From an uncultured Pseudomonadota bacterium (GTDB taxonomy: Bacteria; Pseudomonadota; Gammaproteobacteria; Burkholderiales; SG8-39): 5,740 nucleotides of DNA. Below are positions 5,591-5,740 of this stretch, piece by piece. The DNA lies in contig CAIPGJ010000802.1 in assembly GCA_903864555.1 (NCBI GenBank), positions 1-5,740 on the forward strand, read 5' to 3'. Both the position numbers and the translations under genes were made by a program. Within the stretch, counting starts at the first letter, position 1; every line of letters starts with the position of its first letter. The notes under the pieces were generated by a model. That model made no database searches, was not told where the DNA came from, and saw only the letters and a program-made list of their open reading frames with translations.

Positions 5591-5740
5591 ATGCCATTCA
5601 TCACCATCCGCCGCGCCGCCAACGTGTTGCGTCCGCTTTGCATCAGCGTTGCCCTTGTCGCCAGTGCCGGCGTCCATGCACAGGACGCGGCCGACAACTG
5701 GCCCAACAAGCCGGTGCGCGTCCTGGTCGCGCAGGCGCCC
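5591..5740 (+). CDS. Bug/TctC-family tripartite tricarboxylate transporter substrate-binding protein (3'-truncated)
   Basis: Start of a periplasmic solute-binding protein of the Bug (TctC-like) family, which captures carboxylates or related small molecules for uptake; members are very numerous in Bordetella and other Burkholderiales. Only 50 codons are in the window; full members are about 320 aa. Residues 1-30 form a Sec-type signal peptide: basic start with Arg7 and Arg8, a hydrophobic core at about 16-27, and a probable cleavage after VHA (28-30). The mature start has WPNKPVRVLVAQAP (37-50), the hallmark beta-strand that precedes the Gly-rich ligand loop in this family. The start has a consensus ribosome site. 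The ligand cannot be predicted and no membrane transporter subunit is visible. It is probably a separate transcription unit from the isc operon. Confidence 0.85.
   Translation, partial: MPFITIRRAANVLRPLCISVALVASAGVHAQDAADNWPNKPVRVLVAQAP

Noticed and set aside
1..5740. Search for a novel defence, mobile, CRISPR or other undescribed system
   Set aside because: All sizeable genes belong to known families (ISC machinery, PaaI thioesterase, Bug binding protein). No transposase, integrase, repeat array, or RNA gene was seen.

Overview
The window is almost entirely an ISC-type iron-sulfur cluster assembly operon, read left to right on the + strand. The high GC content, the gene order iscS-iscU-iscA-hscB-hscA-fdx-iscX, and a Bug/TctC-type periplasmic binding protein at the right edge suggest a betaproteobacterium. 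Burkholderiales is likely, and an Alcaligenaceae-like member (Bordetella/Achromobacter relatives) is possible. This placement comes from recognising the protein families and was not computed.

Layout: 1-1041 is the 3' part of iscS (cysteine desulfurase, about 58 residues missing on the left). iscU (scaffold, 1077-1499) and iscA (A-type carrier, 1508-1831) follow closely. A 95-nt gap (1832-1926) holds a nested inverted repeat and then a convincing intrinsic terminator ending just before hscB (1927-2451). A 73-nt gap with two small dyads, the second touching the start codon, leads into hscA (2525-4399). Then come fdx (4426-4764) and iscX (4761-4955). A hotdog-fold PaaI-type thioesterase gene (4955-5416) overlaps iscX by one base. 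After a 174-nt non-coding gap with a possible promoter and a dyad over the ribosome binding site, a Bug-family substrate-binding protein begins at 5591 and runs off the window.

How the genes work together: IscS takes sulfur from cysteine and passes it to IscU. Fdx supplies electrons and IscX is thought to tune IscS. The assembled cluster is released from IscU by the HscA/HscB chaperone pair, which recognises the LPPVK motif present in this IscU, and IscA helps deliver clusters to targets. All catalytic and ligand residues I could check are intact.

I see no undescribed protein system, mobile element, CRISPR array, tRNA or rRNA here. The points worth a second look are the RNA-level signals in the gaps, above all the terminator/attenuator between iscA and hscB, and the thioesterase translationally joined to the operon's end.
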